A DNA stretch of 64,000 nt from positions 3,472,001 through 3,536,000 of the forward strand of contig NZ_FNTG01000001.1 of assembly GCF_900104795.1 (NCBI RefSeq). Direction: 5' to 3'. The notes below the pieces were generated by a model. The model was given only the letters and a program-made list of their open reading frames with translations, was not told the DNA's origin and made no database searches. This DNA is from Burkholderia sp. WP9 (lineage in GTDB: Bacteria; Pseudomonadota; Gammaproteobacteria; Burkholderiales; Burkholderiaceae). How positions within the stretch are numbered: position 1 is the first letter of the stretch; each line of letters begins with the position of its first letter. The translations under genes were made by a program, and so were the position numbers. Positions 18,954 to 29,978 of the stretch are shown one piece after another.

Positions 18954-19799
18954 TCAACTGCGATACTGCCCCGGCGTCGCCGCGACCAGCCGCTTGAAGA
19001 TTCTCTGCAAATGCGCCTGATCGGCAAAACCGGCGTCGAGCGCGACCTCCGCAATCACCCGGCCGCGCCTGAGTTGGGCACGGCTGTATTGGATACGCCG
19101 GTTGATCAGGTATGCGTGCGGCGTCATGCCGTAGCGCTGCTTGAAAGCGCGGATCAGATGCGACGCGGACAGACCGACCGCGTCGCAAATGTCTTCGAGT
19201 TTTAGCGAGCGCGTGCAGTTTTCAGCAATGAATTCCGCCGCGCGCGTGAGTTGACGGGTCGCGTCACGATCCGGCAAGACCGCCGGATTCAGCTTGTTTT
19301 GTACTTCGGAGAAGAAGGCGATAGCCGCGCTTTCCTTGCGCAACACGTCGGCGTTACTGTCGACGAGAATCGCATGCAGCCGGTTCAAACCGCCGAACAA
19401 TGCAGCGTCTGTAGACATGGGCTGCGAGAACGCGTGAAACGCGTGGTTCTCGTTGAAACCCAATTCGTGTTGCAGTGACGTGAGCCATGCGACGTCGACA
19501 TGCATCATGCGATACGACCAGCGCTCGCCGGCGACCGGATTGCAGGCGTGCACGTCGTCCGGATTCATCATGACGACCGCGCCAGCACCGATCCATTCAC
19601 GCGTGTGGCGATTCAGATAGACGCTGCGTCCGCCGGTCACGGCGCCGATGGAGAAGGTTTCGTGCGAATGTTTGGCGTAGCAGACCTCGCGGCCGTCTTC
19701 GATGGAGCGCACCTCGATGAACGGCAACGCATCATTGCGCCAGAACCGCGGCGCGCAAGCGCTTTTCGCGTGAACAGCCGCCTGCGTGATTCCGCTCAT
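18954..19799 (-). CDS. AraC-family transcriptional regulator
   Basis: 281 aa. The N-terminal cupin-like sensor (KHSHETFSIGAVTGGRSVYLNR) covers residues ~35-130. The C-terminal pair of helix-turn-helix motifs covers 185-281: SLKLEDICDAVGLSASHLIRAFKQRYGMTPHAYL, shown here in pieces, first SLKLEDICDAVGLSASHL, then IRAFKQRYGM. It is convergent with the LysE exporter gene and probably regulates it; this is inference from arrangement. Confidence 0.9.
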   Translation of the reverse strand: MSGITQAAVHAKSACAPRFWRNDALPFIEVRSIEDGREVCYAKHSHETFSIGAVTGGRSVYLNRHTREWIGAGAVVMMNPDDVHACNPVAGERWSYRMMHVDVAWLTSLQHELGFNENHAFHAFSQPMSTDAALFGGLNRLHAILVDSNADVLRKESAAIAFFSEVQNKLNPAVLPDRDATRQLTRAAEFIAENCTRSLKLEDICDAVGLSASHLIRAFKQRYGMTPHAYLINRRIQYSRAQLRRGRVIAEVALDAGFADQAHLQRIFKRLVAATPGQYRS

Positions 19800-19917
19800 C
19801 TGTGCGCTCTCCGATTATTGCGTAGGCCTCGCCGCAGCAAGGCCTACGTATCGTAGCCGCCAAACGCACCATCAACAAGCCGACTCACTAACAACATGAA
19901 CCACGTCGCGCGACAGC

Positions 19918-20712
19918 TTATTTCGCCGTCACGTCGATATTGCCGAGATACTTCGCGGCCAGCGTCTTCACGGTACCGTCGGCCTGCAGCTTCGCGATCG
20001 CCGCATTCAGGCGCTCACGCAATGCGGTATCGCCCTTGCGAATCCCGTATGCAATGCCGCTGCCGAGAATCTTGTCGTCGCGCACCGGCTCGCCGACAAA
20101 GGCGTAACCGTTGCCGTTCGGCTTCGACAGAAAGCCGGTCTGTCCGGCCGGCGCCAGCACGAGCGTCGCGTCGAGACGGCCCGCCACGAGATCCGCATAG
20201 ACCTGGTTCTGGTCCTGATACGGCACGACGGTCACGCCCGCCGACTCCCAGTGCGTCTTGGCGAAGGTTTCCTGAATCGACGACTGCAACACGCCCACGC
20301 GTTTGCCCTTCAGCGAGGCCGTGGTCGGCAGCAGACCGCTGTCACGCTTCGCGATCAACTGCGTGGGCACGCGGTACACGACGGTGGTGAAATCGATCGC
20401 CTGACGGCGCTGTTCGGTCGCATTCATCGCCGAGTTGATCGCGTCGAACTTGCGACCCTGCAGCGCGGGAATCAGCCCGTCGAACGAGGTCTCGACCCAT
20501 TTGCACGTCATATGCGCAGCGGTGCAAACGGCATTGCCGACGTCGATATCCAGACCCTGCAACTCACCGTTCGGCCCCTTCGATTCGAACGGCGGATACT
20601 GCGCTTCGAGGCCGAAACGCAGCGTCGAGGTCTCGGCGGCGTTCGCGGCGGACGACGCGGCGAGCGAAGCAAAAGCACAGGCCAGTGCCAATAGAGGCTT
20701 GAGCAATTTCAT
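19918..20712 (-). CDS. ABC transporter periplasmic amino-acid-binding protein
   Basis: A 264-aa family 3 solute-binding protein. A signal peptide is clear (MKLLKPLLALACAFASLAAS, with cleavage near ANA-AE at residue 27). The mature part begins TLRFGLEAQYPPFE, the usual family opening, and contains GLDIDVGNAVC and the INSAMNATEQR stretch. I chose the ATG at 20712 because the longer frame adds a charged stretch before the signal peptide and an AGGGAC site lies upstream. No permease or ATPase genes are adjacent, so it may be an orphan receptor. Ligand unknown, polar or basic amino acids being typical. Confidence 0.9.
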   Translation of the reverse strand: MKLLKPLLALACAFASLAASSAANAAETSTLRFGLEAQYPPFESKGPNGELQGLDIDVGNAVCTAAHMTCKWVETSFDGLIPALQGRKFDAINSAMNATEQRRQAIDFTTVVYRVPTQLIAKRDSGLLPTTASLKGKRVGVLQSSIQETFAKTHWESAGVTVVPYQDQNQVYADLVAGRLDATLVLAPAGQTGFLSKPNGNGYAFVGEPVRDDKILGSGIAYGIRKGDTALRERLNAAIAKLQADGTVKTLAAKYLGNIDVTAK

Positions 20713-20846
20713 AGCAGGTCCCTTTCCCTTCGATTTATTGTCACGCCGCACTGCGGCGCGCTGATGCGTGACGGCGCGACGATCATACTGCGGTCAAAAA
20801 TGCCGCCGTCGCGTGCAGCCGCCACTTGCATCCGTGACTCACACAA

Positions 20847-22001
20847 TCAGATCTCGCACAGACGGCGCGCGCCTTCGATCAACGTCGCATCATCCTTCGA
20901 GAAACTCAGGCGGATCAAGCCGGAGTCCGTACCGTCGGTATAAAAAGCCGACAGTGGAATCGTCGCAACACGTGCGTCGCGAATCAGGCGCAGCACGAAA
21001 TCGCTATCGCTTTCTTCGGAGAAGCCGCGAAAACGCGCGAGCATGAAGAAGCTGCCTTCGCTCGGCAACAATTCGAAGCGCGAATCGCGCAGGGCGTCCG
21101 TGAGCAGATCGCGCTTCTTCTGATAGAACGCGGACAGACCGAGGTAGCTTTCGCGATTGGCCAATGCGTCGACGAACGCGTACTGCATCGGTGTATCGGC
21201 AGAAAACACCATGAATTGATGGACTTTGCGAATCTCGTCCATCAGCGCGGCGGGCGCGAGGCAATAGCCGACGCGCCAGCCGGTCACGTGATACGACTTG
21301 CCAAACGATGAAACGATCACGCTACGCTCCGCGAGTTCGGAATGGCAAGCCATGCTTTGATGCTTCGCGCCGTCGAACACCACGTGTTCGTAGACTTCGT
21401 CGGCGAGAATCACGATATCGGTATTGCGCGTAATGGCCTTGAGGCGCTCGACGTCGGCTTCGCTGAACACGGTCGCGGTCGGGTTGTGCGGCGTGTTGAT
21501 GATGATCATGCGGGTCTTCGGCGTGATCGCTGCGGCGACCTCGTCCCAGTCCACGCGGAAATCACTCAAGGACAGTTTGATCGGCACGGGCGTAGCGCCC
21601 TGCAGGCGGACGATCGGGCCGTAGCTGTCGAACGAAGGCTCGAAGTAGATCACCTCATCGCCCGGATGCACCAACGCGCTGATCGTCGAATACAGCCCTT
21701 CGCTCGCGCTGGCGATCACGGTCACTTCGCTGGACGGGTCGTAGCGCACGCCGTACAGCGTGGCGACCTTGTCGGCGAGCGCTTCGCGCAAGGCGGCAAT
21801 GCCGGCCATCGGCGCGTACTGGTTATGCCCGGCGCGCATGGCCTGAGCAACGCCGTCAATCAGTTTGGGGTCCGGCGCGAAGTTCGGCGCGCCTTGCGAC
21901 AAATTCAGCGCATCGTGTTGCGCGGCCAGTTGACCGATCACGGTAAAAATCGTCGTGCCCACATCAGGCAACTTCGAGCGGGCTTGTGTGGCGCTCTGCA
22001 T
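20847..22001 (-). CDS. PLP-dependent class I aminotransferase (methionine/aromatic type)
   Basis: 384 aa, fold-type I. Seen: NLSQGAPNFAPD near residue 33, the cofactor-binding INTPHNPTATVF near 170, DEVYEHVVFDG near 200, the PLP lysine in SSFGKSYHVTGWRVGY near 233, and RLSFSKDD near the C-terminus. The set best matches methionine aminotransferases of the YbdL group rather than AspC. A GGGAG site lies ahead of the ATG. It sits upstream of the amino-acid-binding protein gene on the same strand, which hints at amino-acid salvage. Confidence 0.88.
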   Translation of the reverse strand: MQSATQARSKLPDVGTTIFTVIGQLAAQHDALNLSQGAPNFAPDPKLIDGVAQAMRAGHNQYAPMAGIAALREALADKVATLYGVRYDPSSEVTVIASASEGLYSTISALVHPGDEVIYFEPSFDSYGPIVRLQGATPVPIKLSLSDFRVDWDEVAAAITPKTRMIIINTPHNPTATVFSEADVERLKAITRNTDIVILADEVYEHVVFDGAKHQSMACHSELAERSVIVSSFGKSYHVTGWRVGYCLAPAALMDEIRKVHQFMVFSADTPMQYAFVDALANRESYLGLSAFYQKKRDLLTDALRDSRFELLPSEGSFFMLARFRGFSEESDSDFVLRLIRDARVATIPLSAFYTDGTDSGLIRLSFSKDDATLIEGARRLCEI

Positions 22002-22297
22002 AAGGCTTTCTCCCTTTCTCCATCCGGCAGCGGATTCACGGACGGCCAGCTGCGCGGCGGTCCCTTCTGGTGTGGTGATTAGGCATCAGCCAAAGAACCG
22101 TCACAATCGAAACTTTGTCATGCGCCGCATGCGTTTACGTCATGGCTGACGCGAACCCGCGCCGCCACGGGCGAAGCCAGACAGATCGGTGCTTTCGGGG
22201 AAGAAACGAGGCCGCGTGAAGAACGCGTGAAACTGCAGAGGTATGACGTAATGTGATGCGCCCGGCCACGAGTGGAGCGCTCGCGGCCGGCGTTGCC

Positions 22298-23701
<1,404 letters not shown>

Positions 23702-23756
23702 AGGTGTGATGGCTCGCAATCGGCTGGAGTCGGCAAGAGGCTGCTGAAGGCAAAAA

Positions 23757-23957
23757 CTATTCGGCCATGGGGCCGGGGGCGGGACGGCCTTCGATCTGCT
23801 CGTACAACACCGAGCCGTCGTCCCCGTCGAAACGCTCGACGTAATTGCGCGCGCCGCACATCGGGCAACGGAACAGGAGGCCCTGCCCTTCGTTCTTGAT
23901 GACGACGTCCGATTGCTCCCACTGGGCTTCGCAGGATTGATTTCTACAGGTAAACAC
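23757..23957 (-). CDS. Small zinc-ribbon-like protein
   Basis: A 66-aa protein with a GTG start at 23957 and GGAG eight bases upstream. Four cysteines (FTCRNQSCEAQW and FRCPMCGARNYVE) form two CxnC knuckles, suggesting a zinc ribbon. It lies 55 bases before dbpA on the same strand, so the two may be cotranscribed. Function unknown; an RNA-related role would be a guess. Confidence 0.6.
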   Translation of the reverse strand: MFTCRNQSCEAQWEQSDVVIKNEGQGLLFRCPMCGARNYVERFDGDDGSVLYEQIEGRPAPGPMAE

Positions 23958-24058
23958 GTTGCTTCTCCAACTGGATTCGATTGTTGATCCGGCGGGCCGC
24001 ACGAGCGGCCCAGCCGTGAATGGGTCGCGGCCGTCGAGGTGACGACGGCCGAAGGCTA

Positions 24059-24490
24059 TCAACCCAGGTGCGTATGCCGCGCACGCGGCGCGCTCACATC
24101 CATTTCGTTGAGCCCGTGCACGATGCCGCAATCTTCCACGGCCTGTTCGCCGTGGCATTGCTCGCGCAAGGTGGTCAATTGCACTTTGAGCTGCTTCAGT
24201 TCGTCGATGCGGGTGTCGACGTGCGCAATGTGCTCGTCGATCAAGGCATTGATGCCGCCGCAGCCGGTGGCCGGCGCGTCGGTCAGACGCAGCAACGCAC
24301 GGATTTCGTCGTGCGTCATGTCGAGCGCGCGGCAATTACGGATGAAACGCAGCCGTTCGACGTGCTTTGCCGTGTAACTGCGGTAATTGGCCTCCGTGCG
24401 CTCCGCTTCCGGCAACAGGCTCTCTTTCTCGTAGAAACGGATGGTTTCGGTCGTGCAATGGGCGATTTTCGCCAATTCGCCGATTTTCAT
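24059..24490 (-). CDS. cadR: Cd(II)/Pb(II)-responsive MerR-family regulator
   Basis: 143 aa. The MerR winged helix is MKIGELAKIAHCTTETIRFY at residues 1-20 with a long dimerisation coil. The metal pocket is visible as cysteines in APATGCGG, REQCHGE and VEDCGIVHGL, plus a His-containing tail, the CadR/PbrR pattern. It is divergent from the P-type ATPase gene with an 80-bp shared region carrying a classic MerR-type promoter. It should repress without metal and twist the promoter active with Cd(II), Pb(II) or Zn(II). Confidence 0.92.
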   Translation of the reverse strand: MKIGELAKIAHCTTETIRFYEKESLLPEAERTEANYRSYTAKHVERLRFIRNCRALDMTHDEIRALLRLTDAPATGCGGINALIDEHIAHVDTRIDELKQLKVQLTTLREQCHGEQAVEDCGIVHGLNEMDVSAPRARHTHLG

Positions 24491-24510
24491 GGACCCTCCG
24501 GATGGCGGCC

Positions 24511-24541
24511 TTGACCTTGTAGTGGCTTCAAGGTGTTTACT
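24511..24541 (+). promoter_or_regulatory. CadR-controlled promoter of cadA
   Basis: -35 TTGACC (24511-24516) and -10-like TTTACT (24536-24541) stand 19 bases apart, the overlong spacer typical of MerR-regulated promoters. The spacer contains the dyad ACCTTG-N9-CAAGGT (24514-24534), the expected operator. Confidence 0.75.
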
Positions 24542-24569
24542 AGACCACAAATCGAACCAGGAAGCCACC

Positions 24570-26957
24570 ATGCCTCAAGCCAACCACGCCGAAACCGACC
24601 GACTGGAACGGGTGAAAGCCTGCACCGACGGCCACGACGGCCATGCCCATGCGCACGAACCGGCTCATGGTCACGGCGCGAAGTGCGACCATGGCCACGA
24701 AGACCACGCTCATGACCATGACGGTGACCACGATCTCTGCAACGACCACGGCCACCATCGCCACGCTCACAGTCCCGCCGACACACCTTGTTGCGCGACG
24801 GCGGGAGCCGCGTCGGCACCGGTCCGGCTGCCGCAACCGGAAGCCGTCGGCAGCGACCTGCGCACCGCCATCCGCATCATGCAGATGGATTGCCCAACCG
24901 AAGAAGCGCTGATCCGCAAGAAATTCAACCGCATGCCGCACGTGCGCAGCATGGACTTCAACCTGATGCAGCGGGTCTTGACGGTGGTCCACGCGCCCGA
25001 GGCGCTCGACTCGATCCTCGCCGCGCTCCGTTCGCTCGATTTCACGCCGGAACTGGCGGACGCCGATCCGCACGCACCGCCCACCGCAGCTCCGCACACG
25101 CCGCCCAAGCCGTGGTGGCCGCTGGTGCTCGCCGGTGTGGCCGCGGCCGGCTCAGAGGCCGCAGGCTGGCTCGGCACGCCGGTCTGGGTGTCTGCGGCTC
25201 TGGCGATCGTCGCCATCCTCTCCTGCGGCCTCACGACGTACAGGAAGGGCTGGCTTGCGATCCGCAACGGCAACCTGAACATCAACGCGCTGATGAGCAT
25301 CGCGGTGACCGGCGCGCTGATCCTGCGGCAATGGCCGGAAGCCGCCATGGTGATGGTGCTCTTCACCATCGCCGAACTGATCGAGGCGAAGTCGCTCGAC
25401 CGCGCCCGCAATGCGATCCAGGGCCTGATGCAACTCACGCCCGACCAGGCCAGCGTGCAACAGCCCGACGGCAGCTGGCGGTCCATCGACCTCAAGGCGA
25501 TTGCGCCCGGCGCCCTGGTCCGCGTAAAGCCGGGCGAGCGGATCGCGCTCGACGGCGAGATCGTGGCGGGCCGCTCGAGTGTGAATCAGGCGCCGATCAC
25601 CGGCGAAAGCCTGCCGGTCGACAAGGAGACGGGCGACGCGGTGTTCGCCGGCACGATCAACCAGACCGGCTCGTTCGACTATCGCGTCAGCGCCGCCGCT
25701 GGCAATACGACGCTCGCCCGCATCATCCATGCAGTCGAAGAAGCGCAGGCCACCAAGGCGCCGACGCAGCGCTTCGTCGATCAGTTCGCTCGCGTGTATA
25801 CGCCGATCGTGTTCGCCGTCGCGCTCGCCGTAGCCATCGTGCCGCCGCTTCTCTTCGGCGGATCGTGGCAAGCGTGGATCTACAAGGCGCTGGTGATGCT
25901 GGTGATCGCGTGCCCGTGCGCGCTCGTGATCTCGACGCCGGTGACGATCGTCAGCGGTCTCGCCGCGGCCGCCCGCAAAGGCATTCTGATCAAGGGCGGC
26001 GCATTTCTCGAACGGGGCCGCAAGCTGACCCGGCTCGCGCTCGACAAAACCGGCACGCTCACCCACGGCAAGCCCGTGCAAACCGAGTTCGAGATACTTG
26101 CCGAGGTCGACGCCGTCCGTTGCCGCGCGCTCGCGGTGAGCCTCGCGGGACGCTCGGATCATCCGGTATCCATGGCGCTTGCGGCGGCCGCGAAGGCCGA
26201 CGGCGTCAGCCATCTGACGGTCGACGCCTTCGAGGCGCTCGCGGGACGCGGCGTGCGCGGTGAGATCGACGGCTTGCGCTATTGGCTCGGCAATCATCGG
26301 TTGATCGAAGAACTCGGACGCTGCTCGGCGTCGCTCGAATCACGGCTCGACGTGCTTGAACGCCAGGGCAAGACCGTGGTGATGCTGGCGGACGCCGAAC
26401 GCGTGCTGGCCCTGTTCGCGGTCGCCGATACGGTGAAGGAGACGAGCCGCGCCGCCATCGCCGAATTGCAGCGCCTCGGCTTGAGCACGGCGATGCTGAC
26501 CGGCGACAACCCGCACACCGCCGCCGCGATCGCGCAGCAGGTCGGTATCGACGAAGCGCGCGGCAATCAGTTGCCGGAAGACAAGCTCAACGCGGTCGCG
26601 CAGTGGTCGAAGGGTCACGCGACAGTCGGCATGGTCGGCGACGGCATCAACGACGCGCCCGCCCTGGCACGCGCCGACATCGGCTTCGCGATGGGCGCGA
26701 TGGGCACCGACACGGCAATCGAAACCGCCGACGTCGCGTTGATGGACGACGACCTGCGCAAAATTCCGGCATTCATTCGCCTGTCGAAGGCGACGCATTC
26801 GGTGTTGGTGCAGAACATCACGCTTGCATTGGGCATCAAGAGCGTGTTCCTCGTGTTGACCGTGATCGGCCTCGGCACAATGTGGATGGCCGTTTTCGCC
26901 GATGTCGGCGCGAGCCTGCTGGTGGTCGCGAACGGGTTGCGGCTGTTGCGCAAGTGA
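24570..26957 (+). CDS. cadA: Heavy-metal-translocating P1B-type ATPase (Cd/Zn/Pb efflux)
   Basis: 795 aa. The N-terminus (residues 10-80) is extremely His/Asp-rich, a metal-binding tail, followed by a heavy-metal-associated-like domain (IRIMQMDCPTEEALIRKKF) where the family CxxC is reduced to MDCPTEE. Core: TGES phosphatase motif, the metal-selective CPC at Cys448-Cys450, the phosphorylated Asp492 in DKTGTLTHGK, and GDGINDAPAL. It exports Zn(II)/Cd(II)/Pb(II) from the cytoplasm. Divergent from cadR and under its promoter. Confidence 0.95.
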   Translation: MPQANHAETDRLERVKACTDGHDGHAHAHEPAHGHGAKCDHGHEDHAHDHDGDHDLCNDHGHHRHAHSPADTPCCATAGAASAPVRLPQPEAVGSDLRTAIRIMQMDCPTEEALIRKKFNRMPHVRSMDFNLMQRVLTVVHAPEALDSILAALRSLDFTPELADADPHAPPTAAPHTPPKPWWPLVLAGVAAAGSEAAGWLGTPVWVSAALAIVAILSCGLTTYRKGWLAIRNGNLNINALMSIAVTGALILRQWPEAAMVMVLFTIAELIEAKSLDRARNAIQGLMQLTPDQASVQQPDGSWRSIDLKAIAPGALVRVKPGERIALDGEIVAGRSSVNQAPITGESLPVDKETGDAVFAGTINQTGSFDYRVSAAAGNTTLARIIHAVEEAQATKAPTQRFVDQFARVYTPIVFAVALAVAIVPPLLFGGSWQAWIYKALVMLVIACPCALVISTPVTIVSGLAAAARKGILIKGGAFLERGRKLTRLALDKTGTLTHGKPVQTEFEILAEVDAVRCRALAVSLAGRSDHPVSMALAAAAKADGVSHLTVDAFEALAGRGVRGEIDGLRYWLGNHRLIEELGRCSASLESRLDVLERQGKTVVMLADAERVLALFAVADTVKETSRAAIAELQRLGLSTAMLTGDNPHTAAAIAQQVGIDEARGNQLPEDKLNAVAQWSKGHATVGMVGDGINDAPALARADIGFAMGAMGTDTAIETADVALMDDDLRKIPAFIRLSKATHSVLVQNITLALGIKSVFLVLTVIGLGTMWMAVFADVGASLLVVANGLRLLRK

Positions 26958-27013
26958 CGGCATAGCCAGTTTTGCAGTTGCGGTGCAGCGCACGGCGCTT
27001 GCAGCCGGCCAGG

Positions 27014-28066
27014 TCAGTGCGCGACCGCGTTCACCGCGCCGGCCGTCTCCCCGTGAGCGCCGATCGCCGCCTTCAACGTATCCGACGGCCGCATGCCGAA
27101 GAGCTTCCGGTAATCGGTCGCGAACTGGCTCAGGTGCCAGAAGCCCCACGCCGCCGCGACGTCCTGCACCGAGCGCGTTGCGCTCGACAGATCGCGCCGC
27201 GCGCCATTCAGGCGAATCGCGCGCAGATACGTGGCGGGCGCCATGCCGAGCACGTCCTGAAAACAGTATTGCAGCGTGCGCCGGCTGACATGCAACTGCT
27301 CGCACAACTCCGGCACGCTCACCGCGCGGTCGCGATTGAACAGCACATAGTCGCGCGCTTCCGACACGATCGACTGCCGACGCGGCCGCGTCGGCATCAC
27401 AACCTGCTCCGAAGCTGACTCCAAAGCGGGCAACGCACCGACGTCGAACAGCGAAGCCAGCACCGCGGCCTGCAGATTGTTGCGAGCAACCGAAGACAGC
27501 GGCGCGCCGCGCACGGCGCCATCGTCGAGCAACTGACGCAGCGTGGCGCACAACTGTTCCTTGCGCGCCATGCCGATCGGCACGACCTGCGTATTCGGCA
27601 CGGGGTCGGCCAGACCGATGCGCTCCACTTGCTCCGCGTAACGGCGCAGCACCTCCCCTTTGACCACCACACCGAAAATCTCGTAACCCGCGGAGGTCAG
27701 CAGCTCAAATTCGATCCCGCCCGGACGGAACGCGAGCGCGTCGCCGGCGATCACTTGCGCGTCGATGCGGCCGGAACCGGCGGGGCAAGTCGGAATGCCA
27801 AACCAATAGGCGTCCTTTTGCACTTCGCAGGTTTGCCGCAGCGTGTGGCTGGTCGTTTCGACGAACACCTGCATGTGATCAAGACACAACTCCGTCAGGC
27901 CGCCGACAAAACACCCCGCCGTCAACTGGTCGTAGGTCTGGCTCCAGCCATGAAGATTGCGCGCCTGCTCGTCGGCATCATGGGCGACGCGGGTCTGCAC
28001 GCAGAAGCTCGGCTGCGGCGTGAGCACCGAAGCGGCCAGGCTATCGCGGAAAGTGTCGATCGTCAT
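27014..28066 (-). CDS. AraC-type regulator of the ethanolamine genes (EutR-like)
   Basis: 350 aa from the ATG at 28066 (MTIDTFRDSL); the frame is open 36 codons further but the extra part looks random. The C-terminal ~100 residues hold the AraC helix-turn-helix pair (SVPELCEQLHVSRRTLQYCF, then VAAAWGFWHLSQFATDYRKL), and the N-terminal sensor is unlike cupin-type AraC proteins. It is divergent from the acetaldehyde dehydrogenase gene and close to eutBC, as EutR-type activators are. That assignment rests on context and overall layout. Confidence 0.78.
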   Translation of the reverse strand: MTIDTFRDSLAASVLTPQPSFCVQTRVAHDADEQARNLHGWSQTYDQLTAGCFVGGLTELCLDHMQVFVETTSHTLRQTCEVQKDAYWFGIPTCPAGSGRIDAQVIAGDALAFRPGGIEFELLTSAGYEIFGVVVKGEVLRRYAEQVERIGLADPVPNTQVVPIGMARKEQLCATLRQLLDDGAVRGAPLSSVARNNLQAAVLASLFDVGALPALESASEQVVMPTRPRRQSIVSEARDYVLFNRDRAVSVPELCEQLHVSRRTLQYCFQDVLGMAPATYLRAIRLNGARRDLSSATRSVQDVAAAWGFWHLSQFATDYRKLFGMRPSDTLKAAIGAHGETAGAVNAVAH

Positions 28067-28392
28067 ACCGGATCTGCGCAAACGGAACATGAGGGTGACA
28101 GGGAAAGGCAATTCCCATGCCGAACGACTCAGGCGCCTCGCCACTCGAATCGTACCGCCAGCCCACAGGCCCACTGTTCAATGGATGAACAGCACTGCGT
28201 GCATTGCTCAAAATTGTGACGCCCCCTTGATAGCGACTGAACAATCTCGTGCGCCATGCCGTGCGCTAGTGCCTGCCGCGTGTGCATGGGTCACCAGCAC
28301 GGTGCATTGGCACGCTTCTGGCTCTACCCTGAGGCGGCCAAGCGAAATATCGCGCCGAATATAGCCCATTCAAACATGTGAGGAGCACACAG
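28067..28392. other. Divergent promoter region regulator / exaC
   Basis: 326 bp with no gene. It contains a candidate sigma-54 promoter at 28308-28322 and should hold binding sites for the EutR-like regulator or an enhancer-binding protein. Confidence 0.5.
28308..28322 (+). promoter_or_regulatory. Candidate sigma-54 (-24/-12) promoter of exaC
   Basis: TGGCACG-N4-TGGC, one mismatch from the sigma-54 consensus TGGCACG-N4-TTGC, 70 bases before the exaC ATG. Acetaldehyde dehydrogenase genes of this type are often sigma-54-controlled. Not proven. Confidence 0.35.
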
Positions 28393-29913
28393 ATGAACCA
28401 TGCAGAGATGCAATTCCTGACCACCGAATTCCCGTTCAAAAAGCAGTACGCGAACTTTATCGGCGGCGAGTGGGTGAAACCCGTGGGCGGCGAGTATTTC
28501 GACAATGTGTCGCCGATCACCGGCGAGGCGTTCACGTCGATTCCGCGTTCGCGTGAAGCCGACGTCGAACTCGCACTCGATGCCGCGCATCGTGCGAAAA
28601 CGGGGTGGGGCAAGACCTCCGCCGCGGATCGCGCGAATATCCTGATCCGCATTGCCGACCGGATGGAAGCGAACTTGCAGCGTCTCGCCGTAGCCGAGAC
28701 GATCGACAACGGCAAGCCGTTGCGCGAAACCATGGCCGCCGACATTCCGCTCGCCATCGATCACTTCCGCTATTTCGCCGGCGCCGTGCGTGCGCAGGAA
28801 GGCTCGCTCTCCGAGATCGACCACGACACGGTCGCTTATCACTTCCATGAACCGCTCGGCGTGGTCGGGCAGATCATTCCGTGGAATTTCCCGATCCTGA
28901 TGGCGGTGTGGAAACTCGCGCCCGCGCTTGCCGCCGGCAACTGCGTGGTGCTCAAGCCTGCCGAGCAAACGCCCGCTTCGATTCTCGTGCTGGTCGAGAT
29001 AATTCAGGACCTGCTGCCCGCGGGTGTGCTGAACGTGGTGAACGGCTTCGGTCTTGAAGCCGGCAAGCCGCTCGCTTCCAGCAAGCGCATCGCCAAGATC
29101 GCGTTTACCGGTGAGACCACGACCGGGCGGCTGATCATGCAGTACGCGAGCCAGAACATCATTCCCGTCACACTCGAACTCGGCGGCAAAAGCCCGAATA
29201 TTTTTTTCGCGGACGTGATGAGCGAGGACGACAGCTATTTCGACAAAGCGCTCGAAGGCTTCACGATGTTCGCGCTGAATCAGGGCGAAGTGTGTACCTG
29301 TCCGTCGCGCGTGTTGATCGATGAAAAGATCTACGACCGCTTCATGGAACGTGCGCTCAAGCGTGTCGCCGCGATCACGCAAGGGCATCCGCTCGATACC
29401 AAGACGATGATCGGTGCGCAGGCTTCGCAGGAACAGCTGGAAAAAATCCTCTCGTATGTGGACCTCGGCAAACAGGAAGGCGCCGAATGTCTGATTGGCG
29501 GTGAACGCAATACGCTTGGCGGTGAGTTGAGCAAAGGCTATTACGTAAAGCCGACCGTCTTCCGCGGCAACAACAAGATGCGCATCTTCCAGGAAGAGAT
29601 CTTCGGGCCGGTCGTGTCGGTCACGACGTTCAAGACGGAAGAAGAAGCGCTCGAGATTGCCAACGATACGCTCTACGGTCTCGGCGCCGGCGTGTGGACG
29701 CGCGACGGCACGCGCGCCTATCGCTTCGGCCGTCAGATCCAGGCGGGCCGCGTGTGGACGAACTGCTATCACGCCTATCCGGCGCATGCGGCGTTCGGCG
29801 GCTACAAGCAGTCGGGTATTGGCCGCGAGAATCACAAGATGATGCTCGACCATTATCAACAGACCAAGAATCTGCTGGTCAGCTATAGCGACAAGCCGCT
29901 CGGTTTCTTCTAA
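28393..29913 (+). CDS. exaC: NAD-dependent acetaldehyde/aldehyde dehydrogenase, ExaC/AcoD type
   Basis: 506 aa. It oxidises acetaldehyde to acetate with NAD. Seen: [14 protein letters not shown] near residue 157, FTGETTTGR (NAD loop), the general-base Glu in [11 protein letters not shown] near 265, and the catalytic Cys in [11 protein letters not shown] near 300. The ATG at 28393 follows AGGAG by eight bases. It sits between the EutR-like regulator and the DUF779 gene, next to eutBC, so its likely role here is removing the acetaldehyde made by ethanolamine ammonia-lyase. Confidence 0.93.
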   Translation: MNHAEMQFLTTEFPFKKQYANFIGGEWVKPVGGEYFDNVSPITGEAFTSIPRSREADVELALDAAHRAKTGWGKTSAADRANILIRIADRMEANLQRLAVAETIDNGKPLRETMAADIPLAIDHFRYFAGAVRAQEGSLSEIDHDTVAYHFHEPLGVVGQIIPWNFPILMAVWKLAPALAAGNCVVLKPAEQTPASILVLVEIIQDLLPAGVLNVVNGFGLEAGKPLASSKRIAKIAFTGETTTGRLIMQYASQNIIPVTLELGGKSPNIFFADVMSEDDSYFDKALEGFTMFALNQGEVCTCPSRVLIDEKIYDRFMERALKRVAAITQGHPLDTKTMIGAQASQEQLEKILSYVDLGKQEGAECLIGGERNTLGGELSKGYYVKPTVFRGNNKMRIFQEEIFGPVVSVTTFKTEEEALEIANDTLYGLGAGVWTRDGTRAYRFGRQIQAGRVWTNCYHAYPAHAAFGGYKQSGIGRENHKMMLDHYQQTKNLLVSYSDKPLGFF

Positions 29914-29932
29914 GCACCGCGCTCCTGTTCGG

Positions 29933-29966
29933 GCGAGCCGCACTGTGCGGCTCGCTCTCTTTTTTG
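29933..29966 (+). terminator. Intrinsic terminator between exaC and the DUF779 gene
   Basis: A 10-bp perfect stem (29933-29942 with 29946-29955), a 3-base loop and a T-rich tract to 29966. It ends 12 bases before the DUF779 start, so downstream expression depends on read-through. Confidence 0.75.
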
Positions 29967-29978
29967 CAAGGGCATGTG

